Below, piece after piece: positions 1 through 8,309 of a DNA stretch of 64,000 nt. The stretch lies in contig CP017315.1 in assembly GCA_002005325.1 (NCBI GenBank), positions 868,001 through 932,000 on the forward strand, read 5' to 3'. This DNA comes from Candidatus Tokpelaia hoelldoblerii (GTDB lineage: Bacteria; Pseudomonadota; Alphaproteobacteria; Rhizobiales; Rhizobiaceae). The position numbers and the translations under genes were made by a program. The notes beneath the pieces are model-generated. The model did not search any database. It saw nothing but the letters and a program-made list of their open reading frames with translations, and had not been told where the DNA came from. Within the stretch, counting starts at the first letter, position 1; each line of letters begins with the position of its first letter.

Positions 1-44
1 TCGGCACAAAGGATGTGGTGATTGAACCCTGGCCGGACAAGTAA
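1..44 (+). CDS. C-terminal tail of an unidentified protein (partial)
   Basis: An open frame enters from the left edge and stops with TAA at 42-44. The visible tail is GTKDVVIEPWPDK. In relatives eno often lies upstream of ftsB, but this tail does not look like an enolase C-terminus, so I leave it unnamed. It runs in the same direction as ftsB, 65 bases upstream of it. Too little is visible for a functional call. Confidence 0.5.
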   Translation, partial: GTKDVVIEPWPDK

Positions 45-109
45 GCAGGCGTTAAGATAACCATGTTAAATGTGGCTGTCAGAATTTTTGTATCAAGTGA
101 TAGCAGACC

Positions 110-433
110 ATGTGGACAAAACAAAAACGCCGCACCAACAGAAACCGTTTTATTCTGCCGTTGTTAACAATCGGTGTGCTCGGTTATTTCGGCTATCATA
201 GCTATCATGGTGAATATGGCCTTTATTCACGCGCTGTGATTGACGCGCGCATTGCCGGGCTGAATGCCGAACTTGATAAATTAGAGGATGAGCGCAAGGG
301 GCTTGAGAGGAGAATCACCCTGTTGCGTGACGGAACAATTGAAAAGGATATGCTGGATGAATATGCCAGGCGGAATCTCAATCTTTCCCTGCCCAATGAA
401 CTGACAATTATCATCAAAAATGCCGGAAAATAA
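110..433 (+). CDS. ftsB: Septum formation initiator, FtsB/DivIC family
   Basis: A 107-residue single-pass membrane protein. A basic N-terminus (KQKRRTNRNR) is followed by a hydrophobic segment at about residues 13-30 and a periplasmic coiled coil (about 40-75, with LNAELDKLEDERKGLERRI). This is the usual size and layout of the FtsB/DivIC family, which joins FtsL and FtsQ in the divisome. It lies just upstream of pdhA, its usual place in Rhizobiales. A hairpin overlapping its stop codon suggests it is transcribed apart from the pdh operon. The family call is firm; the exact role in this organism is inferred. Confidence 0.88.
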   Translation: MWTKQKRRTNRNRFILPLLTIGVLGYFGYHSYHGEYGLYSRAVIDARIAGLNAELDKLEDERKGLERRITLLRDGTIEKDMLDEYARRNLNLSLPNELTIIIKNAGK

Positions 434-458
434 AATTAACTGAAATCAGGTTAATTTT
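432..458 (+). terminator. Hairpin at the end of ftsB
   Basis: A perfect 9-bp inverted repeat (AAAATTAAC at 432-440, GTTAATTTT at 450-458) surrounds a 9-base loop and overlaps the ftsB stop codon. The stem is AT-rich and ends in T residues. It could act as a weak intrinsic terminator between ftsB and the pdh promoter region. Confidence 0.45.
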
Positions 459-560
459 TGAAAGATGAATAAAATCAATATATTGTGGTTTTTTATTTTT
501 ATTTTTGTCCGCTTGTAACTTTTTGGGCAAAAGCGTATTTTGTATTCACATTGATTTGTC

Positions 561-618
561 ACACAAACAAAAAGGAAGTTTGTGCATTTCTGTTACACAA
601 ACAAAAAGAAAGTTTGTG
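561..618. repeat. Two near-identical 24-bp repeats, each an inverted repeat, upstream of pdhA
   Basis: The unit at 561-584 recurs at 595-618 with one base changed (G to A in the centre), at a spacing of 34 bases. Each unit starts with CACAAAC after its first base and ends with GTTTGTG, a 7-bp inverted repeat around an A-rich core. The pair lies 75-130 bases upstream of the pdhA start, where operators or tandem RNA hairpins controlling the pdh operon would sit. The repeats are seen directly; the regulatory role is inferred. Confidence 0.7.
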
Positions 619-656
619 TGGTAATTGTTTTAGGTCATTCCTGATGCAGAGCCAAT

Positions 657-670
657 TCCCGATATCGGGA
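657..670. promoter_or_regulatory. 14-bp perfect palindrome before pdhA
   Basis: The sequence TCCCGATATCGGGA is a perfect palindrome ending 22 bases before the pdhA start codon and just upstream of its GGGAG ribosome-binding site. It could be a regulator site or a small hairpin in the leader. No factor can be named from the sequence. Confidence 0.35.
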
Positions 671-692
671 TTGTTATCAAGGGAGTTAAGAT

Positions 693-1733
693 ATGGCAGC
701 AAAAGCTACCAGGACATCTGCCAAACATGAAAAGGCAGCCCTGTCTAATGTGATGAAGGCGCCACCGCCTGCAAATTTTTCCAAAGAAGAAGAACTGGAT
801 GCTTATAAGGAGATGCTCCTGATTCGCCGGTTTGAGGAAAAAGCCGGCCAGCTTTACGGTATGGGGTTGATCGGCGGTTTCTGCCACCTCTATATCGGGC
901 AGGAAGCGGTTGTTGTCGGCCTGTTGAAGGCGACCAGGGACGGCGACCAGATTATCACCTCTTACCGTGACCATGGCCATATGCTGGCGGCAGGCATGAG
1001 CCCGCGCGGTGTTATGGCGGAACTGACCGGGCGCGGCGGCGGCCTTTCCAAGGGGAAAGGCGGTTCCATGCATATGTTTTCCAAGGAAAAGAATTTTTAT
1101 GGCGGCCACGGCATTGTCGGCGCGCAGGTGCCGATCGGTACGGGACTGGCGTTTGCCAACCGCTACCGCGGCAATGACAATGTAACGCTGACCTTTTTCG
1201 GCGATGGCGCGGCCAATCAGGGGCAGGTCTACGAAAGTTTCAATATGGCTTCGCTGTGGAAACTGCCGGTTATCTTTGTGATTGAAAATAACCAGTACGG
1301 TATGGGCACGTCTGTTGCGCGTGCGTCTGCTGAAACAGATTTTTCCCGCCGCGGGCTTTCTTTCGAGATTCCCGGCATCATGGTGGATGGCATGGATGTG
1401 CGCGCTGTCAAGGCGGCCGCTGATGAAGCCATTGCCTGGGCGCGCGCCGGCAAGGGGCCGATTATTCTGGATATGCAGACCTATCGCTATCGCGGCCACT
1501 CCATGTCTGACCCGGCAAAATACCGCAGCAAGGAAGAAGTGCAGAAAGTGCGCGCCGAACATGATGCGCTTGATCAGGTGAAAAGACGCCTGATGGACAA
1601 GGGCTGGGCAAGTGAAGACGATCTGAAAGAACTGGACAAGCAAGTGCGGGCGGTTGTCGCTGACGCGGCCGATTTTGCACAAAGCGATCCTGAACCGGAT
1701 GTTTCTGAACTTTACACAGATATTCTGGTCTAA
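693..1733 (+). CDS. pdhA: Pyruvate dehydrogenase E1 component, alpha subunit
   Basis: A 346-residue thiamine-diphosphate enzyme that, with PdhB, decarboxylates pyruvate and passes the acetyl group to lipoyl domains of the complex. The ThDP/Mg motif starts with GDG at residues 170-172 and ends with the Asn pair at 199-200 (ENNQYGMGT). The E1-alpha loop YRYRGHSMSDPAKYR follows. Length fits the alpha2-beta2 type E1 of alphaproteobacteria. The ATG at 693 has GGGAG 8 bases upstream. It is the first gene of pdhA-pdhB-pdhC and ends 12 bases before pdhB. Confidence 0.97.
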   Translation: MAAKATRTSAKHEKAALSNVMKAPPPANFSKEEELDAYKEMLLIRRFEEKAGQLYGMGLIGGFCHLYIGQEAVVVGLLKATRDGDQIITSYRDHGHMLAAGMSPRGVMAELTGRGGGLSKGKGGSMHMFSKEKNFYGGHGIVGAQVPIGTGLAFANRYRGNDNVTLTFFGDGAANQGQVYESFNMASLWKLPVIFVIENNQYGMGTSVARASAETDFSRRGLSFEIPGIMVDGMDVRAVKAAADEAIAWARAGKGPIILDMQTYRYRGHSMSDPAKYRSKEEVQKVRAEHDALDQVKRRLMDKGWASEDDLKELDKQVRAVVADAADFAQSDPEPDVSELYTDILV

Positions 1734-1745
1734 GGAGGGAAGAAC

Positions 1746-3128
1746 ATGGCAATAGATATTTTAATGCCCGCCCTTTCGCCGACAATGGAAGAGGGAAAAA
1801 TCGCCAAATGGCTGAAAAAAGAAGGTGACAGCGTCGCTTCCGGTGATGTGATTGCAGAAATTGAAACCGATAAGGCAACAATGGAAGTTGAAGCCGTTGA
1901 TGAAGGCAGAATCGGCAAAATTCTGGTGCCGGAGGGCACTGAAGGCGTGAAAGTCAATACGCCGATTGCTGTTTTGCTGGAAGAGGGGGAAACCGAGGCT
2001 GACGTAGCCAAGGCTGCCAATCCCGCGCCTGCCGCCGCTCCGGCACAATTGCAGGAAACAGCGGCAGCGCCCGCTGTTTCTGTTCCGGCGCAACCGGTTG
2101 CGGTTCCTGTCGCGGCTGATCCTGATATTCCGGCCGGGACCGAAATGGTCAGCACAACTGTGCGTGATGCCTTGCGCGATGCTATGGCTGAGGAAATGCG
2201 CCGTGATGAGAATGTTTTCCTCATGGGTGAGGAAGTGGCGCAGTATCAGGGTGCTTACAAGGTTTCACAAGGTTTGCTGGAAGAATTCGGCGAGCGCCGC
2301 GTTGTCGATACGCCAATTACCGAGCATGGTTTTGCCGGTCTTGGCGTGGGTGCGGCTTTTGCCGGTCTGCGGCCGGTTGTTGAGTTCATGACCTTTAACT
2401 TTGCCATGCAAGCCATTGATCAGATTATTAATTCTGCTGCCAAGACACGCTATATGTCTGGCGGGCAGATGACAGCTTCGATGGTGTTTCGCGGGCCCAA
2501 TGGCGCGGCTTCGCGCGTTGCTGCCCAGCACTCGCAGTGCTATGCCGCATGGTACGGCCATATTCCGGGGCTGAAGGTGGTTGCGCCCTATACGGCGGCA
2601 GATGCCAAGGGGTTGCTCAAGGCGGCAATCCGTGATGATAATCCGGTTATCTTCCTTGAAAATGAGATGCTTTATGGCCATTCCTTTGATGTGCCGAAAC
2701 TGGACGATTTTGTCCTGCCGATTGGCAAGGCGCGTATCCACCGCGCCGGTAAGGACGTAACTGTGGTATCTTTTGGCGCGGGCATGAAATATTCGGTGGA
2801 AGCAGTGGCCGAGCTTGAGAAAATGGGCATTGATGTTGAACTGATTGACCTGCGCACCATCCGGCCGATGGATTTGCCGACTGTTCTGGAATCCGTGAAA
2901 AAAACCGGCCGTCTGGTAACGGTTGAGGAGGGCTTCCCGCAGTCGTCTGTCGGCACGGAAATTGCTACCCGCGTTATGCAGCAGGCGTTTGACTGGCTGG
3001 ATGCGCCTGTTGTCACGGTTGCCGGTAAGGATGTGCCGATGCCTTATGCCGCCAATCTGGAAAAGCTGGCTCTGCCAAGTGTTGAAGATGTGGTGAATGC
3101 TGTTAAAGCTGTCACTTACAAGGCTTAA
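1746..3128 (+). CDS. pdhB: Pyruvate dehydrogenase E1 component, beta subunit with N-terminal lipoyl domain
   Basis: A 460-residue protein. Residues 1-80 form a lipoyl domain with the attachment lysine in ETDKATME at Lys43. An Ala/Pro-rich linker (about 88-125) leads to the transketolase-type E1-beta pyrimidine-binding and C-terminal domains (about 130-460). A lipoylated E1-beta is typical of Rhizobiales and some other alphaproteobacteria; most E1-beta proteins lack it. The domain closely resembles that at the start of PdhC next door. AAGGAGGG before the ATG is a strong ribosome-binding site. Confidence 0.97.
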   Translation: MAIDILMPALSPTMEEGKIAKWLKKEGDSVASGDVIAEIETDKATMEVEAVDEGRIGKILVPEGTEGVKVNTPIAVLLEEGETEADVAKAANPAPAAAPAQLQETAAAPAVSVPAQPVAVPVAADPDIPAGTEMVSTTVRDALRDAMAEEMRRDENVFLMGEEVAQYQGAYKVSQGLLEEFGERRVVDTPITEHGFAGLGVGAAFAGLRPVVEFMTFNFAMQAIDQIINSAAKTRYMSGGQMTASMVFRGPNGAASRVAAQHSQCYAAWYGHIPGLKVVAPYTAADAKGLLKAAIRDDNPVIFLENEMLYGHSFDVPKLDDFVLPIGKARIHRAGKDVTVVSFGAGMKYSVEAVAELEKMGIDVELIDLRTIRPMDLPTVLESVKKTGRLVTVEEGFPQSSVGTEIATRVMQQAFDWLDAPVVTVAGKDVPMPYAANLEKLALPSVEDVVNAVKAVTYKA

Positions 3129-3140
3129 AGGAGAACGCAG

Positions 3141-4469
3141 ATGCCCGTAAAAATTACCATGCCTGCGCTTTCGCCGACAATGGAAGAAGGCAATCTGGCC
3201 AAATGGCTTGTCAAGGAGGGCGACAAGGTCAGCTCTGGTGATGTTATTGCTGAAATTGAAACCGACAAGGCGACAATGGAAGTGGAAGCTGTTGACGAAG
3301 GCACAGTTGCTAAAATCGTGGTGCCTGCCGGAACACAGGGGGTCAAGGTCAATGCGCTGATTGCTGTGCTGGCAGAAGATGGTGAAGACCTTGCCGAGGC
3401 TGCCAGGGCCGCAGATGGTTCGGCCCCGGCAGCAGCCCCGGGTGCTGCAACGCCGGCTCCCGTGCCTGTAGCAGAACAGGCCGCTCCTGCCACACCGGGT
3501 GCTGTACCGGCGCCGTTACTTGCTGCCAGGGGGGAACGCACCTTTTCCTCTCCCCTTGCCCGCCGGCTGGCGGTGCAGGCTGGCGTTGATATTGCCTCGA
3601 TTACCGGCACCGGTCCGCATGGACGTGTTATCAGGCGTGATGTTGATGCGGCTGTACAGGGCGGCAGTGGAGCGGCAAGGACAACGCAGCAACCGGCGCC
3701 GGCTTCTGTCGCACCAGTGCCTGCGGATGAAGCCGTGCTCAAGCTGTTCACGGAAGGTGAGTATGAGATTGTGCCGCATGACGGTATGCGCAAGACCATT
3801 GCCCGCCGTCTGGTGGAATCAAAACAGACTGTGCCGCATTTTTATGTTACGATTGATTGTGAACTGGATGCATTGCTGAAACTGCGGTCAATCATCAATA
3901 CGTCTGCGCCGATGCGGGAAACTGAAAAGGGGCTGGCGCCTGCCTATAAGCTGTCGGTCAATGACATTATTATCAAGGCTGTGGCCATGGCGCTGAAAAC
4001 CGTGCCGGATGCCAATGTTTCATGGCTTGACAGCGGTATGGTGCGCCATGCGCATGCGGATGTCGGTGTTGCCGTTGCCATCCCCGGCGGGCTGATTACG
4101 CCGATTGTGCGCCATGCGGACGAAAAGTCGCTGTCCGCCATCTCCAACGAGATGAAGGATCTGGCCAAACGTGCCCGCGCCCGCAAGCTGAAACCTGAGG
4201 AATACCAAGGCGGCAGTACGGCTGTCTCCAATATGGGTATGTTCGGCGTCAAGCAGTTTTCTGCGATTATCAACCCGCCGCAGGCAAGTATTTTTGCCAT
4301 TGGTTCGGGTGAGCAGCGCGCGGTGATCAAGGATGGCGCCGTGGCAATAGCGACCATGATGTCGGTGACGATTTCTGCTGACCATCGCGCGGTGGACGGC
4401 GCACTGGCGGCGGAGCTTGCACAGAAGTTCAGGCAGTTTGTCGAAAATCCGATGTCTATGCTGGTATAA
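3141..4469 (+). CDS. pdhC: Dihydrolipoamide acetyltransferase, E2 of pyruvate dehydrogenase
   Basis: A 442-residue E2 core protein that transfers acetyl from lipoyl-lysine to CoA. It has one lipoyl domain (1-80, Lys43), an Ala/Pro linker, a peripheral-subunit-binding domain at about 134-172 (SSPLARRLAVQAGVDIASI), a second linker and the catalytic domain. The active-site motif HRAVDG sits near the end with His415 and Asp419. It follows pdhB by 12 bases. The 74-base gap to lpdA is GC-rich but shows no clear terminator. Confidence 0.96.
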   Translation: MPVKITMPALSPTMEEGNLAKWLVKEGDKVSSGDVIAEIETDKATMEVEAVDEGTVAKIVVPAGTQGVKVNALIAVLAEDGEDLAEAARAADGSAPAAAPGAATPAPVPVAEQAAPATPGAVPAPLLAARGERTFSSPLARRLAVQAGVDIASITGTGPHGRVIRRDVDAAVQGGSGAARTTQQPAPASVAPVPADEAVLKLFTEGEYEIVPHDGMRKTIARRLVESKQTVPHFYVTIDCELDALLKLRSIINTSAPMRETEKGLAPAYKLSVNDIIIKAVAMALKTVPDANVSWLDSGMVRHAHADVGVAVAIPGGLITPIVRHADEKSLSAISNEMKDLAKRARARKLKPEEYQGGSTAVSNMGMFGVKQFSAIINPPQASIFAIGSGEQRAVIKDGAVAIATMMSVTISADHRAVDGALAAELAQKFRQFVENPMSMLV

Positions 4470-4543
4470 AGCGATCGGGCCGCGGCTGTTCCGGCGGCTG
4501 CGGCAAATTTGCTTTTTTAAAAAATTCCAATGGAGAAAAAAAC

Positions 4544-6004
4544 GTGTCGACAGCTTATGATGTGATTGTAGTCGGTTCCGGCCCCGGTGGTTATGTGACA
4601 GCTATCCGTGCCGCGCAACTGGGCTTTAAAACGGCCGTGGTTGAACGGGAACATCTGGGCGGCATCTGCCTGAACTGGGGCTGTATCCCGACAAAAGCTT
4701 TGTTGCGCTCGGCTGAAATCAAGCATTTTGGCGAACATGCGAAAGATTACGGCCTGACGCTGAGCGGTTCAATCAGCGCTGATATTGCTGCCGTTGTTGC
4801 CCGCTCGCGCGGTGTGTCGGCGCGTCTCAACGCCGGTGTCGGCTTTTTGATGAAGAAGAACAGGATTGATGTTATCTGGGGCGAAGCGAAACTGACACGC
4901 GGCGCGGCAGATGGCAAACCGGCGCAGATTACTGTTGGCAAGCCATCAAAGCCCGCGCACCAGCCGCAGCAACCCGCGCCCAAAGGGGTTCTGGGTGAGG
5001 GAACGTATGAGGCGAAGCATGTTATCATCGCCACCGGGGCCCGGCCGCGCGCCTTGCCGGGAATTGAGCCGGACGGCAAGCTGATCTGGACCTATTTTGA
5101 AGCCATGGTGCCGCAGGAAATGCCGAAATCGCTGGTTGTCATGGGCTCTCGCGCGATTGGCATTGAATTTGCCTCATTCTATCGTGATATGGGGGCGGAC
5201 GTCACAGTTGTTGAGTTGTTGCCGCAGATTATGCCGGTTGAAGATGCTGAAATCTCTGCCTTTGCCCGCAAGCAGATTGAAAAACGCGGCATCCGTGTTC
5301 TGACCGGCGCCAAGGTTAGCAAGGTGGATAAGGCGGCCGGTTCTGTTACGGCGCATATCGACATAGGGGGGAAGACGGAAACCATCACGGCCGAGCGGTT
5401 GATTTCCGCTGTTGGCGTGCAGGGCAATATTGAAAATATCGGCCTTGAGGCACTGGGTGTCAAAACCGAGCGTGGCTGTGTGGTGATTGATGAATGGAGC
5501 CGCACCAATGTACCCGGCATCTATGCTATTGGCGATGTGGCCGGTGCGCCGATGCTGGCGCACAAGGCGGAAGAAGAAGGTGTCATCTGCGTTGAGAAAA
5601 TCGCCGGTCTTGAAACAGTTCATCCGCTGGACAAGAGTAAAATTCCGGGCTGTACCTATTGTTCACCGCAGGTAGCCTCAGTCGGCCTGACAGAAGCGAA
5701 AGCCAAAGAGGCCGGTTATGATATTCGCGTCGGCCGTTATTCTTTTGCCGCCAATGGCAAGGCGATTGCACTGGGTGAAGATCAGGGCATGGTCAAAACC
5801 GTTTTTGACAAGAAAACCGGCCAGCTGCTTGGCGCGCATATGGTGGGGGCGGAAGTGACCGAGCTTATTCAGGGCTTTGTTATTGCCATGAATCTGGAAA
5901 CAACAGAAGAAGAGTTGATGCATACTGTCTTCCCGCACCCGACCCTGTCAGAAATGATGAAGGAAAGCGTGCTTGATGCTTATGGCATGGTGTTGAACGC
6001 CTGA
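4544..6004 (+). CDS. lpdA: Dihydrolipoamide dehydrogenase (E3)
   Basis: A 486-residue FAD enzyme that reoxidises dihydrolipoamide with NAD. The N-terminal FAD motif is VVGSGPGG. The redox-active disulfide lies in GGICLNWGCIPTKALL. A C-terminal dimerisation domain carries HPHPTLSE-type residues (VFPHPTLSE). A Pro/Gln/Ala-rich insertion near residues 130-147 (SKPAHQPQQPAPKG) makes it slightly longer than classical E3. The start is GTG, preceded by GGAG. It is the E3 partner of the adjacent pdh genes. Confidence 0.95.
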   Translation: MSTAYDVIVVGSGPGGYVTAIRAAQLGFKTAVVEREHLGGICLNWGCIPTKALLRSAEIKHFGEHAKDYGLTLSGSISADIAAVVARSRGVSARLNAGVGFLMKKNRIDVIWGEAKLTRGAADGKPAQITVGKPSKPAHQPQQPAPKGVLGEGTYEAKHVIIATGARPRALPGIEPDGKLIWTYFEAMVPQEMPKSLVVMGSRAIGIEFASFYRDMGADVTVVELLPQIMPVEDAEISAFARKQIEKRGIRVLTGAKVSKVDKAAGSVTAHIDIGGKTETITAERLISAVGVQGNIENIGLEALGVKTERGCVVIDEWSRTNVPGIYAIGDVAGAPMLAHKAEEEGVICVEKIAGLETVHPLDKSKIPGCTYCSPQVASVGLTEAKAKEAGYDIRVGRYSFAANGKAIALGEDQGMVKTVFDKKTGQLLGAHMVGAEVTELIQGFVIAMNLETTEEELMHTVFPHPTLSEMMKESVLDAYGMVLNA

Positions 6005-6024
6005 TACGGCGTTTCGCATTGATT

Positions 6025-6063
6025 ACAGGCGGGAAATGCCTTATTATCCGGCATTCCGCCTGT
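6025..6063 (+). other. Stem-loop between lpdA and lipA
   Basis: ACAGGCGGGAAATGCC at 6025-6040 pairs with GGCATTCCGCCTGT at 6050-6063 with a two-base bulge, around a 9-base loop. It fills most of the short lpdA-lipA gap. No long U-tract follows, so it may attenuate, process or stabilise the transcript rather than end it fully. Confidence 0.5.
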
Positions 6064-6079
6064 TTCAGAAGGAAAAACT

Positions 6080-7042
6080 ATGGTTACGGTGCTTGATACA
6101 GTTGCAAAAAAGCCGGTGCGTCATCCGGAAAAGGCGCACAGGCCGGATAGTCCGGTTCTGAAAAAGCCGGACTGGATTCGCGTCAAGGCGCCGACCTCGA
6201 AGATTTATGCTGAAACGCGCGATATTGTCCGCACCAATAAACTTGTTACGGTGTGTGAAGAGGCGGGCTGCCCGAATATGGGCGAGTGCTGGCACCAGCG
6301 CCACGCAAGTTTTATGATTATGGGTGAAATCTGCACCCGCGCCTGTGCTTTCTGCAATGTTGCCACCGGTATTCCGTTGCCGCTTGACCCGCATGAGCCG
6401 GAGCGGGTGGCAAAGGCCGTTGAACAGATGGGGCTGAAACATGTGGTTGTCACCTCTGTAGACCGTGATGATCTGGCCGATGGCGGCGCGCAGCACTTTG
6501 CTGATGTTATCCATGCTATCCGTGCTCTCACGCCACAGACGACAATTGAAGTGCTGACACCGGATTTCCGCCACAAGGATGGCGCGCTGGAGACTGTTGT
6601 TGCGGCCAAGCCGGATGTGTTCAACCATAATCTGGAAACCGTGCCGTCCAAATATCTGACAGTGCGGCCGGGAGCGCGCTATTTTCATTCCATCCGCCTG
6701 CTGCAGCGGGTGAAAGAGCTTGACCCGTCAATGTTCACCAAATCCGGTATTATGGTTGGCCTGGGGGAAGAGCGTAACGAAGTGCTGCAATTGATGGACG
6801 ATCTGCGCGCGGCGGATGTGGACTTCATGACTATCGGGCAATATCTGCAGCCGACACGCAAGCACCATGCGGTGATGCGCTTTGTTACGCCGGAGGAGTT
6901 TGCCTCTTATGCGACAATCGGCAAGACCAAGGGCTTTCTGCATATGGCGTCAAGCCCGCTGACACGCTCGTCTCACCATGCGGGGGATGATTTTGAGCAA
7001 CTGAAGGCCGCGCGTGAAGCGCAGCTTGCTTCTGGCCATTAA
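6080..7042 (+). CDS. lipA: Lipoyl synthase
   Basis: A 320-residue radical SAM enzyme that inserts two sulfurs into octanoyl groups on lipoyl domains. Both iron-sulfur sites are visible: the auxiliary cluster motif CEEAGCPNMGEC and the radical-SAM motif CTRACAFC. The C-terminal RSSHHAGD segment is the conserved LipA end. Its place behind lpdA links cofactor synthesis to the pyruvate dehydrogenase lipoyl domains of PdhB and PdhC. The partner octanoyltransferase gene lipB lies elsewhere, at 38304. Confidence 0.97.
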   Translation: MVTVLDTVAKKPVRHPEKAHRPDSPVLKKPDWIRVKAPTSKIYAETRDIVRTNKLVTVCEEAGCPNMGECWHQRHASFMIMGEICTRACAFCNVATGIPLPLDPHEPERVAKAVEQMGLKHVVVTSVDRDDLADGGAQHFADVIHAIRALTPQTTIEVLTPDFRHKDGALETVVAAKPDVFNHNLETVPSKYLTVRPGARYFHSIRLLQRVKELDPSMFTKSGIMVGLGEERNEVLQLMDDLRAADVDFMTIGQYLQPTRKHHAVMRFVTPEEFASYATIGKTKGFLHMASSPLTRSSHHAGDDFEQLKAAREAQLASGH

Positions 7043-7048
7043 GACATT

Positions 7049-7507
7049 ATGCCTCGCTTTGAAACGAAAAGGCGGATTTCTCATCAGCCGGAGCAGATGT
7101 TTGCACTGGTGGCGGATATCGGGAAATATCCTGAATTCCTGCCGATGTGTGAGGCGCTGGCTGTACACTCCCGCCGTGAACAGGACGGCAAAACCCTGCT
7201 TGTTGCGGATATGACTGTGGGCTACAGGCTGATCCGTGAAACATTTACCACGCAAGTCTATCTGAACCCTTTGGAAAACCGCATTGATGTCAAATATATT
7301 GACGGCCCGTTCAGGCATCTGGAAAACCGCTGGACATTTTCTGCCGTTGAAAATGGCAAGGGCTGCGATGTGCATTTTTTCATTGATTACGAGTTTAAAA
7401 ACCGCGTGCTGGGTGTGATGATGGGAACAATGTTTGATATTGCTTTTCGCAAGTTTACTGATGCTTTTGAAAAGCGGGCGGATCATATTTACAGTAAAAA
7501 TGTTTAA
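7049..7507 (+). CDS. ratA: Coenzyme Q-binding START-like protein, RatA/Coq10 family
   Basis: A 152-residue single-domain polyketide cyclase/START-fold protein. Typical elements are VADIGKYPEFLPMCEAL near the N-terminus and GPFRHLENRWTF in the middle. Coq10 proteins bind ubiquinone and aid respiration; E. coli RatA is also described as a translation inhibitor, so the name is by family only. It starts 6 bases after the lipA stop, its usual neighbour in Rhizobiales. A decayed copy of its 3' half lies downstream at 8165-8283. Confidence 0.85.
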   Translation: MPRFETKRRISHQPEQMFALVADIGKYPEFLPMCEALAVHSRREQDGKTLLVADMTVGYRLIRETFTTQVYLNPLENRIDVKYIDGPFRHLENRWTFSAVENGKGCDVHFFIDYEFKNRVLGVMMGTMFDIAFRKFTDAFEKRADHIYSKNV

Positions 7508-7662
7508 TGGTTTCTGGTTGCTTTCTTCCTGATTGAAATTTCAGAAATGATTGTTATAAGCGCATATTAAACATCTAAAAGATATGTGGGGATATATTCA
7601 TACATAACTGCGGATGATTACATTCAAAATATAATCTGATTATTATCAGAAAGGGGAAAAAT

Positions 7663-8160
7663 ATGGGTTTTGTAGAAGCTGTTAAAACTTGCTTGATAAA
7701 AAAGTACACTACATTTTCTGGCCGCGCTTCTCGTTCAGAATATTGGTATTTTGGACTTTTTGTATTCGGCGTTTATTTTGTTAACTGTCTCCTTTTTATT
7801 TTCGTTATTTTGTCTGATACGATTACAATGATTGACTTCGGCTCAATTTCAAGAGCAATGAAAAATGTCAGTCTTTTAATCACACTTGCAGTTATTTTGC
7901 CAAGTTATAGCGTTCTGGTACGCCGTTTGCATGATAGGAATATATCTGGTTGGTGGGCAGGGATTCTTTTTGGAGCAACGATTATTTCTTTGCTGATGGA
8001 CTTTATCGAGATTTATGATCCACTTTCTTACATCAGTTGGGAAAACTGGAAAAGCTATCTTTTGGGTCTGCAGTTGATCCTTAGTATTGTTTTTGTGGTT
8101 ATTACAGTAATGAGGGGAACAAATGGCCCAAATCGATATGATGCCGATCCGCTGCGCTGA
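7663..8160 (+). CDS. DUF805 membrane protein
   Basis: A 165-residue protein with four hydrophobic segments and the DUF805 signatures: FSGRASRSEYWYF near the N-terminus, VRRLHDRNISGWW in the middle and GTNGPNRYDADPL at the end. The function of the family is unknown. The gene and its flanks are clearly richer in A and T than the pdh operon. It sits between intact ratA and a ratA remnant, which points to insertion or duplication here. AAAGGGG precedes the ATG. Confidence 0.82.
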   Translation: MGFVEAVKTCLIKKYTTFSGRASRSEYWYFGLFVFGVYFVNCLLFIFVILSDTITMIDFGSISRAMKNVSLLITLAVILPSYSVLVRRLHDRNISGWWAGILFGATIISLLMDFIEIYDPLSYISWENWKSYLLGLQLILSIVFVVITVMRGTNGPNRYDADPLR

Positions 8161-8164
8161 TAGG

Positions 8165-8283
8165 ACGGATATTTTGCCTGATTGCAGTTTCAGGCCGCGA
8201 TGTTTGTCGATTATGAATTTAGAACTGCGTACTTGTCGCGAATTTGCTCATGTCCTTAACAAGCGGGCGGATAAAAATGACTG
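8165..8283 (+). pseudogene. Decayed copy of the 3' half of ratA
   Basis: By-eye alignment matches this stretch to the 3' half of ratA (about 7330-7490). Best segments are 8209-8233 against 7385-7410, and 8237-8272 against 7448-7483, which ends in the shared AAGCGGGCGGAT. Identity in these blocks is roughly three quarters. There are small gaps, a missing segment of about 40 bases and stop codons in the ratA frame. It is therefore non-coding debris, separated from intact ratA by the DUF805 gene. Confidence 0.72.
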
Positions 8284-8309
8284 AAATTTATTAGCAATAT
8301 TGTATTGCT

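Noticed and set aside
630..1682. Long open frame of 350 codons on the minus strand opposite pdhA
   Set aside because: It is antisense to a firmly identified gene, has no recognisable domains and is the usual shadow of GC-biased codon use.
4470..4543. GC-rich dyad between pdhC and lpdA as a possible terminator
   Set aside because: Pairing is short and ambiguous because CGGCTG repeats, and the T run that follows is broken by A residues.
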